Positions 1-10,510 of a DNA stretch of 64,000 nt are shown in pieces. The position numbers were made by a program, and so were the translations under genes. Positions within the stretch are counted from its first letter, which is position 1. The number at the start of each line of letters is the position of its first letter. The stretch is from Ascoidea rubescens DSM 1968 (lineage: Eukaryota; Ascomycota; Saccharomycetes; Ascoideales; Ascoideaceae), in contig NW_017962918.1 of NCBI RefSeq assembly GCF_001661345.1, positions 186,001-250,000 of the forward strand, given 5' to 3'. The notes under the pieces were generated by a model. It made no database searches. It had not been told where the DNA came from and saw only the letters and a list, made by a program, of their open reading frames with translations.

Positions 1-423
1 GAATATTTCAATAGAATCTGGTATAGAGTTTACTGTAAAGCCTTATATTAAATAACGTGGTTCGGCACGTACAACAGGTAGGTGACCGGTTCCTAATAAT
101 AGGAACCTCAACACCAATAGTACCATAGAGCGTAATCCAGTTATCACATACTTGAAGGCCGTAGACTCTATTGTATAGCACTTCTTGCAAACGAAAAAAG
201 ACTAATTAGCCGGTAACTAACGTACGTCAAATGAAATTCGTTGCCACCTCAACTATTCTCAATGAACTTTATCAGCATAAATAACATCGTTTTTGATACA
301 GGCTTAAGACAACGGACGATGCTGTGAACCTTTGAGATATATGAGGGAAGCGCAGATTGTAATGTCAGCAGCATCCTTTCGGTTTTCTGATTGATATCGG
401 TGATCATTGGCAATTTGGCTCGT
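1..423 (-). mobile_element. Ty1/copia fossil Z, 5' end (leader and gag start), runs off the window
   Basis: Read on the minus strand, the sequence just inside 423 begins GAGCCAAATTGCCAATG, matching the gag start of copy G (34713) and copy B (10511). The leader before it (ACCTTAATATAATCTC, then CTACAACA) matches the leader of B almost base for base. Only the first 0.4 kb of a gag-like region lies in the window, and its coding match to the other gags is weak. The identification therefore rests on the start and leader. The element is old and broken; the rest lies to the left. Confidence 0.5.
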
Positions 424-490
424 AACCTGTTGTAGCGAATCTATGAGATTATATTAAGGTAGATCTATATATACGAAATACCCGGAGGAA
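424..490. promoter_or_regulatory. Short spacer between divergent copia fossils Z and A
   Basis: Only about 70 bp separates the opposing gag starts of Z (minus) and A (plus). The spacer holds AGATCT and a TATATATA core near 462-475, both self-complementary, so a TATA-like element could serve both strands. The same spacer, inverted, lies between E and B at 10438-10510. There is no space here for a 5' LTR of the usual kind. Promoter activity is inference; the shared sequence is visible directly. Confidence 0.4.
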
Positions 491-1749
491 GTGATTGCCA
501 ATCTCTTTTGTTGTGGATGGTTTTATCTTGAAATGTTATCGTGAATTTGCTACAACTGGTAATGGGCGAGATTTCGAATGCTCGCTGGCAAGAGTCGCAA
601 AAACAGTTAGATGCTGCCACCATTTGTTCTTAGGGTTTCCTCTTGATTCACAATCAGTTCGGTTTGATCCGTTGCTTCAATCGTCTTCGAAAAACGACGT
701 TATTGTTGCTGATCATGCCGTTTCAGACAACCGTAAGGTTGCTTTGGATTCCATTTGGACTACGTTGGCTGCTTGTAGATTAGTTCCTGCTGAATTGAGA
801 GAGGAGCAATACAAGAGGAGGTATCGCCGTCAACTATTAACTAACTTGGGCAGCTCTATGAATCAACTGGAATCGAGATTGCAACAATTATTACTAGGTC
901 AGCTGCTTGTCATAAGTGGCAAATTACACTATGCAATAAAAGAGAATACAATAAAATCTTTAATGAGTTATATTGCCATATTTTTGGTAGTTTCAAAGCT
1001 CATCAGATTGCTGTTATGTTTGATAGTGGGGGCTTTTGAACTGCACTTTGGGTGAATCGGCTCACACTCAATTAACGGACCTTTCAAAATTTACATATAC
1101 TGATGCAAAGGTTATGGCGAATCATTTTTGTGCTGATGCCATTGGTGGTAACTAACGTTGAACACTGTTAGTCTAAAAGGAACGGATGAATTCAAGACGA
1201 AAAAGCAATTTAATAAATTACATGCGACTTTTGTCACAAACATAGTCTTTTGGCTATTGAGTGTAACGATCAGTGCTTCATGAAGCTGCATCATCGGGTG
1301 CAGCTGATGTTCATCCTTTCGTTGATGGTCACGACCTATTCAAGGCCGAGCAATCGATGTTCGCTTTGTGAGTGAAAGATACTAGCAAGCTTATGTTGAG
1401 TTCTAAACAATTCTGGCGGATTTCATTTGGTGCATCCCATGACTATTGTGGTAAGGCTGAATAATTGGGCGGTTTAGTTACTCATTCAAGTGACATTGCT
1501 GGTATTGGTGGCACTATTGTTGGTTCAAAGATACTGCTACTGTGCTGCTTCTCAATAGTGGATAATATTGAATTGGTTTTTATTATCCCCGTGGTGCGGA
1601 TTTATTTTGAGTGTCAGCTGCTACAAATGAAGGGGGAGGTTGAAATTCAAAGATGATTGTGCTCATCGGAATGGTGCGTCTGCTGGTAAGAGAGCAGCTT
1701 TTCAATTTTTAATTGTCTCATCGCTGCACCTCCTGTTCCGTTAATCAAC

Positions 1750-2330
1750 ACAGATTGGCAAGAACATTGGGCTCATAAATGTGAAGCTGCTGCAAAATAT
1801 ATAGGAAAGATCAATTGGATTACTACTGCTGGTGCTTTATACTCTTAGGCTTGTCACAAAGGTGAACCGACTAGAACAATCATACGCTCCTTTCAAAGAT
1901 AGACACCACTGTCCTTGGTCTTCTTGATGTTGATGTTTTATTTGTGAATGGCAGTTGTTGCTGTTGATGAAAGTCGATGTTTTCCTACCACTGTTGATGA
2001 TTACTTCAGATGTGTCGTTGTGGCTCCCATTGCTTTTCCATCATAATCTGTTGTTAGGTTGGATTATCATATAAAATCTATCCAACGATCATTGGATTAA
2101 ACGGTTGATTCTGTGAAGTTTGATATGTGGTTCGTATTCACGCAGTTGAAAGACTCAAGTGAAAGTGATGGAATCTCATATAGCATATCTGCATCTTGCG
2201 AGTCATTTCAAAATGGGGTCGTTGAGCGATGGCAAAATTAAAGGCCAGGGTAATGATAGTTGCAGCTAGTGATCCTGAGTTATAGTGGAATGAAGCTGTG
2301 ATGTGTGGGGTGCTTTTGATCAATTTCATT
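1750..2330 (+). mobile_element. Integrase region of copia fossil A
   Basis: Recognisable parts run in order. An H/C-rich segment lies at about 1765-1860 (EHWAHKCEAAAKY, then ACHKGE), as in the zinc-binding integrase N-terminus. A catalytic-core block TTVDDYFRCVVVAPIA, equivalent to the family's VDDYSR motif, lies near 1990-2035. FQNGVVERW follows at 2206-2234, equivalent to the family's PQQNGVAER around the catalytic glutamate. The enzyme would have joined element cDNA to host DNA. It is a fossil with no working product expected. Confidence 0.8.
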
Positions 2331-3009
2331 CGTACCCAAGAAGGCGCTTGGGTGACCACATCATCTGAGGAATTTTATTGGAAAACCAATTGCCGCTATC
2401 ATACAGTTGCTGGATGACTTCCTGAGCGATGATGTTCAGATTAATCAGGCAATGCAGCCAAGGTGATTGAACTGTTTTCTGCGCATTTCCTGGCTAAGAC
2501 TTGTGTAGAAATTCTAACGAGAAATGCAATCTTCAAGGCAGCAGTGATGTTATCAGTTTCACTTCTCTCTTTGATGAAACAGATTTTTTTTTTTCAGAAC
2601 TTTGATTTGCTGCTATTAAACCAACAATTTCATTTTTCGTTTGAGCTACACTTATCGCAGCTGATGTCTTGGGGAAAAATTGTCTGCTGCAATCAATGAC
2701 AAGAATAACACAACTGCAATTGATTTGGACAATACATCAAATAGCGAACCAATGATTCTGATGCATGTCTTTACATCAGCTCTGATGATTAGAAAAGGTT
2801 GGTGTCGATCACACTCAATTGGATTTAATAAAATATGGTCTATCCACTGATAATAATGTTCCTGTTGCTGACGCTGACACTGGTGGCTGCTGTTAATCAT
2901 CAAGTTGTCAAACGAAAATAGTTGGAGCAGCAAATTTCAAAGAAATTTGAAATATAGCAGAAAGGATTGGAAAGGATTGATGAATTTCTGTGAAGGACCG
3001 GTCGTCCCT

Positions 3010-3530
3010 GACATAGTTGCCGCTGCCATTGTCACCGCAACTACTTTTAAGCCAAATGTAGCGGACTCAATCAGCAAAGTGGCTTGTCAATGAACGGGTC
3101 AGGCAATGTTTATGATCAATACTTACTACTTCGTGGATCCTTTCACTGGAAAATTATTATATGGCCGTCGATAGGTATTTACAACAAAGTCAGGAGCTGG
3201 TGAGTGTTTGTCAAAGCCAGACTAGTTGCACAAAGATTTTATCCGCTTGAAAGTATTGACTGCAACAAAAGATTTATTCAAGCAATTGAATTTCATACTG
3301 TTAGCGTTATTCTTGCTGTTGCAGCATCAAAGTCATTAGCTGTTATCAATAGAATGCGATTACAGAACTTTTTGATAGTCATACGGACGTTGACATTACC
3401 AAGAAACATCTTTCGGATTTGTAATAGTCAGTATGCACTGCAGCTTTTGAAGGGAGTTGAATCAATTTATGAACTCAATCAATCTCCCTTTTGCTTGTGC
3501 AAAGGAATGCTTGACGTTCTCCGATAGATT
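3010..3530 (+). mobile_element. RT start of copia fossil A, with alanine-rich motif before it
   Basis: IVAAAIVTATTFKPN at about 3015-3060 is followed by an aromatic stretch and then VKARLVAQRFYPLE (about 3207-3250). The segment around HTVSVILAVAASKS (about 3290-3340) matches copia RT fingers (KARLVAKGF...GID...TFAPV...VR.LLALAA). The same alanine-rich motif sits at the same place in B, C, D, F and G, so it appears to be a family trait. Confidence 0.85.
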
Positions 3531-4149
3531 GGGTTGCAGAGAGTTTCAGTTGAACAAAGTGTGTTTCGCCTTCATAAGAATAGACAGGCCTGCATTCATA
3601 GATTATATTTAGATGATTGTACTGTAGCCGGATTATCTGATGGATGGTGATGCCCTTCAAATGATAGGTCTGTTCCTTTTTGAAATTGGATGATCTTGCA
3701 GTAATTGTCGGTGGTTTTCTTAGACTTGATGTAGCTCCAACGAACGAAAGTATTACCATATATAAAGAGACCTAGCTTAGAATGATGGCAGAACAGTATA
3801 AAGAAGATGAGTAAGATTCCCATGCTGCTCCAATGACGTTTGGGCCATACATGGTGCTGCTTGCAACCGATGGCCCTGAGTTAAATGTTGTAGAATCTCC
3901 AGTTCATAGATCAATTTTTGGATTGTTGATATTTGCTGAAAATTGTCTAGTGCATGATATTGCTTTGCTGTCGGTTACTTAGTCGACATACAGGTGAGCC
4001 ATGCAAAATCCATTTCGAATCAGCTAAATCAGTGTTAAGATACTTTCACTGAAACCCAATAGCTGCTTATTGCAGTGCTGCTTTATTGGATGAGCTTCTT
4101 CAATAGTCTGTCAGCGATTGGGCAAAGGACGTTAGTGGTCTGAAATTAT

Positions 4150-4515
4150 TTGGTAGTTATTTGTTCCTCACAGATCAAAGCGAATTGCTTGAACTCCAAA
4201 TTGCAGGCTTCAGAGCCCCTGCTCACTTGTGAAATCGAATATATTTCACTTACGGATGGAATCCAAAATGCTTTATTAATAATGCATGTACTCAAATATA
4301 TTGTTTCATATGTTGATATACCAACTATCTATTGTCAAACCAACAGTGGTTTCAAATCGCCCACCCACCCCACTAATAACAGAATTTGCAATGATAAATC
4401 AATTATGTATCACTATGTAAGAGAGTTGTCCAAAGATGTTTTGGCTGTTTCAACCGTTGATAGTAAAAGTAATGATGGCGATATGTTGACCAGGTCACTA
4501 AGCAATCGAGTGTAG
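4150..4515 (+). mobile_element. RNase H end of copia fossil A
   Basis: This segment carries VDIPTIYCQTNSGFKSPTHP, then NR, then IMYHYVREL and GDMLTRSL. It corresponds to the copia RNase H C-terminus (CDN.SAI...NP.NH.RSKHIDIRYHFIRE...ADMLTK.L). The pol reading ends at 4515. The HPTN form in place of the commoner NPV is shared with copies D, E and F. Confidence 0.9.
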
Positions 4516-4529
4516 ACATACCTGAATAA

Positions 4530-4870
4530 ATTGCTTGAGTGATTCAACTGTTGCCTCTTTCGATTTTGTTGTTTTCGTTTTATTGGTTCTAAATCGTTTT
4601 TGTTTTTACGATTATTAATGCTTTTTTCATTTATTGATTGTTATGCTTCAGTATTATTACATATTGATTTGAGTGCCTGTACGTATATTATTTTTGAAAC
4701 AGTTTCGATTTGATTGTATCGCTTGTCTTCCTTCGCATCTGCAGGATGTCTAAGCTGGTAATATAAAGCACTTGCTTTGGCATTTCAATTGATTATTATA
4801 TTAGATTTCTATTTATTTACTTTTGTGTAGCGTTTGATTTTTGGCAGAACTTTTGAATGCAACCAAAAGA
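4530..4870 (+). other. T-rich 3' non-coding tract of fossil A
   Basis: After the pol end comes about 330 bp dominated by T runs (GTTGTTTTCG, TTTTTGTTTTTAC and similar), with no open frame. Tracts of similar length and bias follow the pol ends of D (33864-34130) and K (43460-43750). On the opposite strand they follow E (6113-6415), F (18350-18620) and H (25290-25530). It probably spans the region up to the polypurine tract and 3' LTR. A purine stretch then TG occurs near 4880-4891. Confidence 0.5.
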
Positions 4871-5335
4871 GTGGCTCGGAGAAATGGGTGTTTGCACACA
4901 AACATTCTTCCAAACTGGTTGTTTGACGTTCCCAAAAGACAAAGCAAAGGAATTATTTGTGCCTCACTGATTGACGGTTGAAAACGCCTTCCTGTTTGAT
5001 CCCACCTGTAAATATTTTTAACCCCCCTAGTGTTTCTGCCCCAAAAAGGTCTTTTTCAGTAGGCCGTGGTTGGAATTGAAACCAATTCTACTGCGTCCGT
5101 TATCGGAATCCAGGAACCGAAGATTCAACACCTCACCTCGATACCGTCTTGCCAACGCGAGCGATCCTCCGCATTTTCTCGAAAGTGATGACTAGGTAGA
5201 CGCTATTGACTGAGGTCGGATTAGTGGGTTGAGGGAACCGCTTGCGAGTTCCCCGATCTCTACATTTAGATTAGTGGTCTCTGTCATAGGTCTGCTGCCG
5301 TGTGGTTCGGTGATCTAAGCTACTTGCTTTTAAAA
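4871..5335. other. Gene-free stretch after fossil A, possible 3' LTR
   Basis: This stretch follows the T-rich tract of A and is less AT-rich than it. It starts with GAGAAATGGG, then TGTTTGCAC, a plausible polypurine tract and LTR start. I could not match it convincingly to the LTR-like block at 34.14-34.70 kb or to the flank of E, so the LTR call is inference from position only. No coding frame is recognised. Confidence 0.25.
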
Positions 5336-5340
5336 AAGGT

Positions 5341-5552
5341 TGGGGTTCCTTTTTCCGATTCTGTTGCTTATACACTTTTCTACATTAATACATATTTATG
5401 GATTTGCTACACCAAAATTGTTAGCTTCTCTTGCCGGAAGCAAAGTTAGATCACGCAGAGTTAAGGAAACAGCGCTCAAAAGCAAAGAAAGACCAGATGT
5501 GAGATTCCCAGATGCTTTCATTCGGTTCGGTGAAGTTTCTGTCATTCGATAA
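5341..5552 (+). other. Unassigned open frame with a hydrophobic N-terminus
   Basis: About 70 codons are open, without an in-frame ATG near the beginning. The first twenty or so residues are hydrophobic (FLFPILLLIHFSTLIHIYGF), like a signal peptide or membrane anchor. A basic stretch (SKVRSRRVKETALKSKERPD) follows. No family is recognised. It lies between the 3' flanks of fossils A and E and is followed by more plus-strand open sequence to 6110. It could be a host exon relic, part of an LTR, or chance. Confidence 0.2.
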
Positions 5553-5586
5553 TAATTTATTATAGTGTAAATGTATAAAAGAAAAA

Positions 5587-6110
5587 GAAGACTGGCAACG
5601 ATCGGCAGCGCCTTTTATCGCGAACTGCTTGAATCACTGAATGAAGCAGGAGCTGAGCAGTTAGAGACTGCAAGCAATCAAAAGCCGATATCTGCGAGAC
5701 AGACAGGTGCTCCCGCAATCCTATTAGCGACAGCTCAGTCGATCTGATCAATGTAGTCGAACAGTGTAAAGAGCCTGCAAACAACTGTTCCCGTTGGCGG
5801 AGAGGCACCAGGTTTGAGTGCTAATTATCTAATCCAAAAATCAGCGCTTTTGCGCAGTGGCGTGCGTTCGATTTTTAACTACGGCGTTCTAAACGGTAAC
5901 CATCCTGGGCCGATGAAAATTGGTGTTCATATCATGGTAGCAGGTGCGTTGAGCCGGAAATGCTCCTCTAACGCTTCACTTAATGATCGAAGGGGTGCTG
6001 TACTGCTTTGTCGTTTAAACAGTTATTTAGCCACTGAGGTTGTTCTCTTGTTGGCAAATGACGGAGTTTCTGAAACACTGTGGAGGGTACGTTCATGGAT
6101 TCCGATATGA
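5587..6110 (+). other. Unassigned plus-strand open sequence between fossils A and E
   Basis: Two open stretches in the same frame, about 5587-5728 and 5814-6110, are less AT-rich than the flanks. Readable segments include REAGA-type alanine and glutamate runs (LNEAGAEQLE), then LRSGVRSIFNYGVLNGNHPG and VLLCRLNSYLATEVVLLLAN. I recognise no domain. The position, where the 3' ends of A and E face each other, also fits paired LTRs, so coding status is uncertain. Confidence 0.2.
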
Positions 6111-6112
6111 AA

Positions 6113-6415
6113 TCAAACACTAAATAAACTAAAGAATAAGAAAACCAGGTAAGATTGAATAAGAAAATAAACCAATAAACTAATCAAATGCAGATGCATC
6201 TACATTACATTACCATTTTGAACATTTTCTAAAGTAAATACAAATCAAGCAATCCAATCAAAATGTAATGGATGTTGAAATAATATAACAATAGTCACTC
6301 ATGAAATGCAGTACTATAGGATACTATAACCAACAAACAATCAAACAAACAATAATCATCAAATAAATGCGAAGCAAAATGAACAACAAATGGGAATCCG
6401 TCAACAATTCCAAGA
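6113..6415 (-). other. T-rich (minus-strand) 3' tract of fossil E
   Basis: On the plus strand this is A-rich with repeated CAAACAA and AATAAA-like words (for example CAATCAAACAAACAATAATC near 6336). It mirrors the T-rich tract after A at the same distance from the pol end. No open frame is present. Confidence 0.45.
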
Positions 6416-6429
6416 TTGATGGAGTTTAT

Positions 6430-6720
6430 TGAGAAAGTTAAGTACTCCAGCGCTTCGCCCTCACTGAACATATCCGAATCATTACTTTCAGTATTAACTC
6501 TTGCCAGAGTAAAAGCAGCAAGGGGGAACCCTCCTATAGATCGATACCTGATTGAAATATGTTTTGTGCATCTCTGATTGGTGGGATGGTAAATGAGGTT
6601 GATACCAGAGGTGTCATCACATTTGATAATTTGTTCATGAACATGTCTACCTATTTATTTGTGGACCTGCATTAAAAACTGCTTGTTTGACTACTTCAGT
6701 TACCGAAGTGTACTCTGCTT
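6430..6720 (-). mobile_element. RNase H end of copia fossil E
   Basis: Minus-strand reading shows an HPTNQRCTKHISIRYRSI segment across about 6530-6590, equivalent to the family HPTNxRSKHIDIRYHFIR. A leading A-E-Y-type segment (SEAEYTSVTEVVKQAVFNAG) lies near 6665-6725, equivalent to STTEAEY...A. RARVNTES and DMFSEG follow at the end, equivalent to the ADMLTK tail. This is the last pol domain, adjacent to the T-rich tract. Confidence 0.8.
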
Positions 6721-6936
6721 CGCAAGCCTGCAAGGCCATTCTAGCCTGCATATTTGAATATCAAGTAACTGTCTTTCTATTAATGACGAACCTATAACCC
6801 GGAACTGCTTATAGATCACCGGTGTCCCTGGCCCAGTAACTATTTGAGTATCCAACTAACTTTACTCATGAAGCAGCTGTTCATGAAATTGCCAATGAAT
6901 TAAAGTTTAAATATCTTTACACTCTTTCGGCTCATC

Positions 6937-7380
6937 TTAATTGGTGTTGCGTGGCTTAGCAATATATCGGTATAGTACTCCAATAGCAAAAACAGTATCA
7001 ATCCAAAGGCAATTTGAAGTAGAATGCAATAATCCAACGATTGATCTGTAAGCTGATAGTTGTTCAAGATCCAACAGAAAGCAATCTCTTTTAAGCAGCA
7101 CATTCTGTGGGTAAATCCTCATTGGTCTATCCAGCAAAGAAAGATCACTGATGTACATTTGTGGGGCCGCCATTCGCAAGGAGCTCGCAATAGATACCAA
7201 GTTATTTTGGTGATTTAAATCATTTCCAACATGCTGGAAACGACGGAAAATTACCCTAAAATTTTCGTCTTTCATCAATGAATTGACATCTGATTTGATC
7301 ATGTTGACTACTGAATGTGGTGATCAGGCAATAATATGATCATCGAGGTATATTCCAACCATGGTGTGGGTTTTGTTTGT
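6937..7380 (-). mobile_element. RT palm and connection of copia fossil E
   Basis: The minus strand carries THTMVGIYLDDHIIA at about 7320-7368, matching the copia Y-V-D-D active-site strand with L in the second place. Downstream, LSAYRSIVGLLHSTSNCLW and VFAIGVLYRYIAKPRN match the copia segment YRS.VGSL.YL...TRPDI.FAVG.LSRY. These are two of the strongest family signatures in the window. Confidence 0.9.
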
Positions 7381-9260
7381 TGAGAGGTACAACGCAGCAT
7401 GTTGTGCTGCAGCAATTTGAAGCCCAAGCAACTACCGAGCTACATGCAGCCTGTTGTATTAATAATATGTAGATTGTGTGGGTCCATAAGTAAATTTGCA
7501 GAACTTCCAAACATTAAGAGGATATTCAGCATTAGCAAATCCAAGCTGTTATTTGACGTTTGGTTCATCATCAAAATCAAAATGAAGAAATGGTGTTGTC
7601 TCAACGATTTGATGGGCCGTAAATGGCTTTGATACTGCAACAGCCGCAAAGATTCTAACATATTCATACCTACTTACAAAATTAATTGTCTCAGTATAAT
7701 CAATACATTGAGGTGAGAAAAGTGTTGAGCGGTTAGTGTGGCTTTTGAAAAATTGCCAATTGGAGCGTACTTAATTGTAAACATCCAGCAGCAGCCAGCA
7801 GGTAATTTTGCCGAACAAAGGTTATCGAATAGGTAATTAGTGTTCTCCAGGATTGGCTGAAGCTCTCATCGAGAAGCAACTTATTATATTGAATCTGCCA
7901 GACTTGGTTTAACAGATGAGACAATCTTGGCCGTGGCGGTACGTGATAGAGGAGAAGTCTCTTCAATAACGTTGTTTCAATGATTTGCAATCCATTATAC
8001 TTTATTTGTGATGCCATTAACATTGGCCTGACTAGCTTTATTTGATTTCTCCTCCTTAATCGACATCAGATTTAGCACCGGTGTGAGCATCAGCAGGTTG
8101 GTCAGTATCATCAGTGGTTAAAACATATTTTTTTCATTGCAATTTATTCTCTTGACACTCCTTTTTGTATCATCTGAGTTGATGACAATATTCTTATTAT
8201 CGTCATTAGAGCTATTTTTTTATGTTACGTTTGAAATAATTGCGACCGCGGAATCTTTGTTATTGATAGTAGTAATGATATGTTATTTTGAAAAAGCAGC
8301 AGCGAAAGGTGTAGCTGCAACGGGAAGTGGATTTTTAACTTTAAAGGCAGCAAAGCATTTATCATTAAAAAGATATTGGGAACGACGAATGTGACAACCA
8401 GCACGAAGAACATCACAGCTGTTAAGACAATTATACCCTCCGCACATCTTGCCAGCCATGTCGTAAGCAAGAGAAACAAGTCGGACATTTGAGTCTCTTT
8501 CCAATGATTAGCTGGGTAGTTGGCGAATCTTGGCATATCCAGTATTTCGAATGATGTTCAACGTAGCCGCAGATGATTTGCTGCAATTAAATAATTGAAA
8601 CGGTGCGGTCGACGGACCGCCATGGCTTGGTGGGAATCAATTTTATCGAAGGACAGGACATATCAAACTTTCATTTCAGAGCAAATCAGGAACATTAACT
8701 TCAATTTTCATTGCCTTGGTTTTTTCCAACATTGCTCTCCGTCAACCTTGAGCTGATTGGTATTGATGAAGCTCATCAAAAACAGATATTTCATGTTCGA
8801 TTTCTTCAGATTCAGAAAAATCTTTGACAAGCTTCGACGCAAAGTCGAATGAAATCTAACTATTTCAACCGTTTAATCCAATAATCGTGGCGTTAATTTA
8901 ATATAATACACCAGCGTAGCAACAGTTAATGATTTTGTAGCGATCTACCAACCACGACTTGTTTTGATTTATGAACAACAATTGTGAGTTAAAAACGACT
9001 CCCATCAACAGCAACAGAAGGCATCGGTCCAGTGATGTTATGATTTGTAATACCGAGAGTACCGGTGGACTGAATTGTGGACCAGATATTAATAACTTGG
9101 ATAGGGTATTACTATTGAGTTGACCCACATTGTAAACGACCAGAGGCAAATATGCAATACTTTTCTCTATATCCTTTGCCACACTCTTGCCTGGATGACT
9201 TGAACGATGAGGAAAAGATGTATTGATTAATCCAATAGCGGAGGAACCAACGAGACCTTC

Positions 9261-9556
9261 TTAAAACTCTGAAGTTGCTGTGGTACTAGCTACTTCAGCA
9301 TTCCAATAAAGAAATGCATCATTAATTGAAAAGCAGGAGGCACTATTTGCAGCAGCTGAGACTGAAAGTAAATTTGTACTGTTAGTAGAATAACAACTAT
9401 TAACACATGATTCACCATTCCGAAACGTCGCACTGCCAATACCTTTGACTTCAACGATAGTGTCGCCGGTACGAGCAATCCATCCTGAGAGAGGAGTAAA
9501 GTCGCTGATCCATCCACCGTTAACACAAAAATGTTTCGGAAGCTCTAGAGTCAAAA
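9261..9556 (-). mobile_element. Protease block of copia fossil E
   Basis: The minus-strand segment LPKHFCVNGGWISDFTPLSG, followed by DTIVEVKGIGSATF, matches the block in copy F (DSGASKHNCA, LSGLIAGIGDTI). It is the copia aspartic protease (D-S/T-G-A) plus the flap and pre-integrase start. E and F also match at DNA level (GACGTCTC-like and CAACGAGACCTTC words) further along, near 9250 and 21210. Confidence 0.75.
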
Positions 9557-10437
9557 CTGAACCGTTTCGAATTCAACAAGAGGTTTCCCGTTTCTTTCGA
9601 GGAGGAAAGAAAGAGCGACTGATGAGCTTTCGGGCTTCGAAAGGAGCCGCAGCAGCAGAAAAATCGCCTTGGACTGATGATTCAGCAGAAGCTGGCCGTA
9701 GTTCTAAACATTCACTATCCAATTGTCTTTTTTCGCTATAAAATACGTTGTAAATCTGTTCCATTTTGGTTTCTCCATTGGATTCTACCCATCAGAGGCT
9801 ATTGCTGTTGAACCTGAGTTAGCAGCAGAAACATTGTTCCCGCATTGCTTTGCCGAAATCGTTGCATTGGTAAATTAATGTTATGAGGATGCGTGAATTG
9901 GGTAAAAGCACTATCAGGTTAGGCACCGTGAGAAACAGAAGGGCAATAGAAATTAGCGGTTGCTTGATGAGCGTCGAAGCCCTTAAGGCAATTGCAATTA
10001 AATTTACTGAAAACCATAATTTGTTCACTCATATTAGATGTTGTATTTGGCCACTTACCTGATGTTTGTGGACTGGCCATAATCATAGTGGTTGCACCAC
10101 CAATAGTGGCATAAAGTTGATGAAAGCAAACTGACAGTTATCGGCCGCATCATTGTTGTAAGGAACTTCTTCAATCGAGCGAAATTGAATCCCCCACTGA
10201 CTAAAGCAAGGCAAATGGAATCCACTTTGGCTTTAATTATTTCTGAATCAACAGCAGCAGCAGGAGTAACACTTTTTCTGCTGAAGGCTCAAACCAACGG
10301 ACTAAACTGTGCAGCATTGAAACTCCAGAAATGTTGAGACCTCCCTGCATGAATATATTTGGCTGTTCCGTGTCTGTGGCCGGCCTGCTTACCTGACGCT
10401 CTATGACTTAACTCACTTCATGTAAATTTGGCTCGCG

Positions 10438-10510
10438 ATCTCCTTTTCAGATATTCATTTTGTATACTGCTTTACCTTAATATATTATCAAGGATTGTCT
10501 ACAACATATT
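10438..10510. promoter_or_regulatory. Short spacer between divergent copia fossils E and B
   Basis: The gag starts of E (minus, about 10437) and B (plus, ATG at 10511) are about 73 bp apart. The spacer contains the palindrome GTATAC at 10462-10467, then ACCTTAATATATTATC and CTACAACA before the B start. The inverted complement of the Z/A spacer at 424-490 aligns along nearly its whole length. A bidirectional promoter is a possible reading; equally, both joints may descend from one rearrangement. Confidence 0.4.

Larger units (their letters stand above)
491..4515 (+). mobile_element. Ty1/copia fossil A, near full-length internal region
   Basis: Copia order is visible on the plus strand. A gag start resembling that of G lies at about 491 (ATTGCCAATCTC against ATTGCGAATGCTCC). 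Integrase occupies about 1750-2330, with QNGVVERW near 2206-2234. An acidic linker holds an AINDKN-type motif near 2690. An alanine-rich motif (IVAAAIVTATTFKPN) lies at about 3015-3060. RT begins at about 3195 with KARLVAQRF, and RNase H ends at 4515 after an HPTN motif. The integrase-before-RT order makes it copia, not gypsy. About 4.0 kb from gag start to pol end matches E, B and G. It is heavily broken (well over ten breaks) and old. A T-rich tract and possibly a 3' LTR follow. Confidence 0.85.
6420..10437 (-). mobile_element. Ty1/copia fossil E, near full-length internal region
   Basis: On the minus strand, from right to left: gag start at about 10437 (GAGCCAAATTTAC); gag to about 9.56 kb; protease block at about 9555-9420; integrase-side sequence at about 9.25-8.3 kb; RT start near 7.8-7.7 kb; RT active-site motif IYLDDH at about 7336-7357; LSAYRSIVGLL near 7.05 kb; RNase H to about 6.42 kb with an HPTN site near 6570. 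The start-to-end length of about 4.0 kb equals copy A, and the two are tail to tail. It is heavily broken and old. It shares its 5' spacer with fossil B. Confidence 0.85.
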
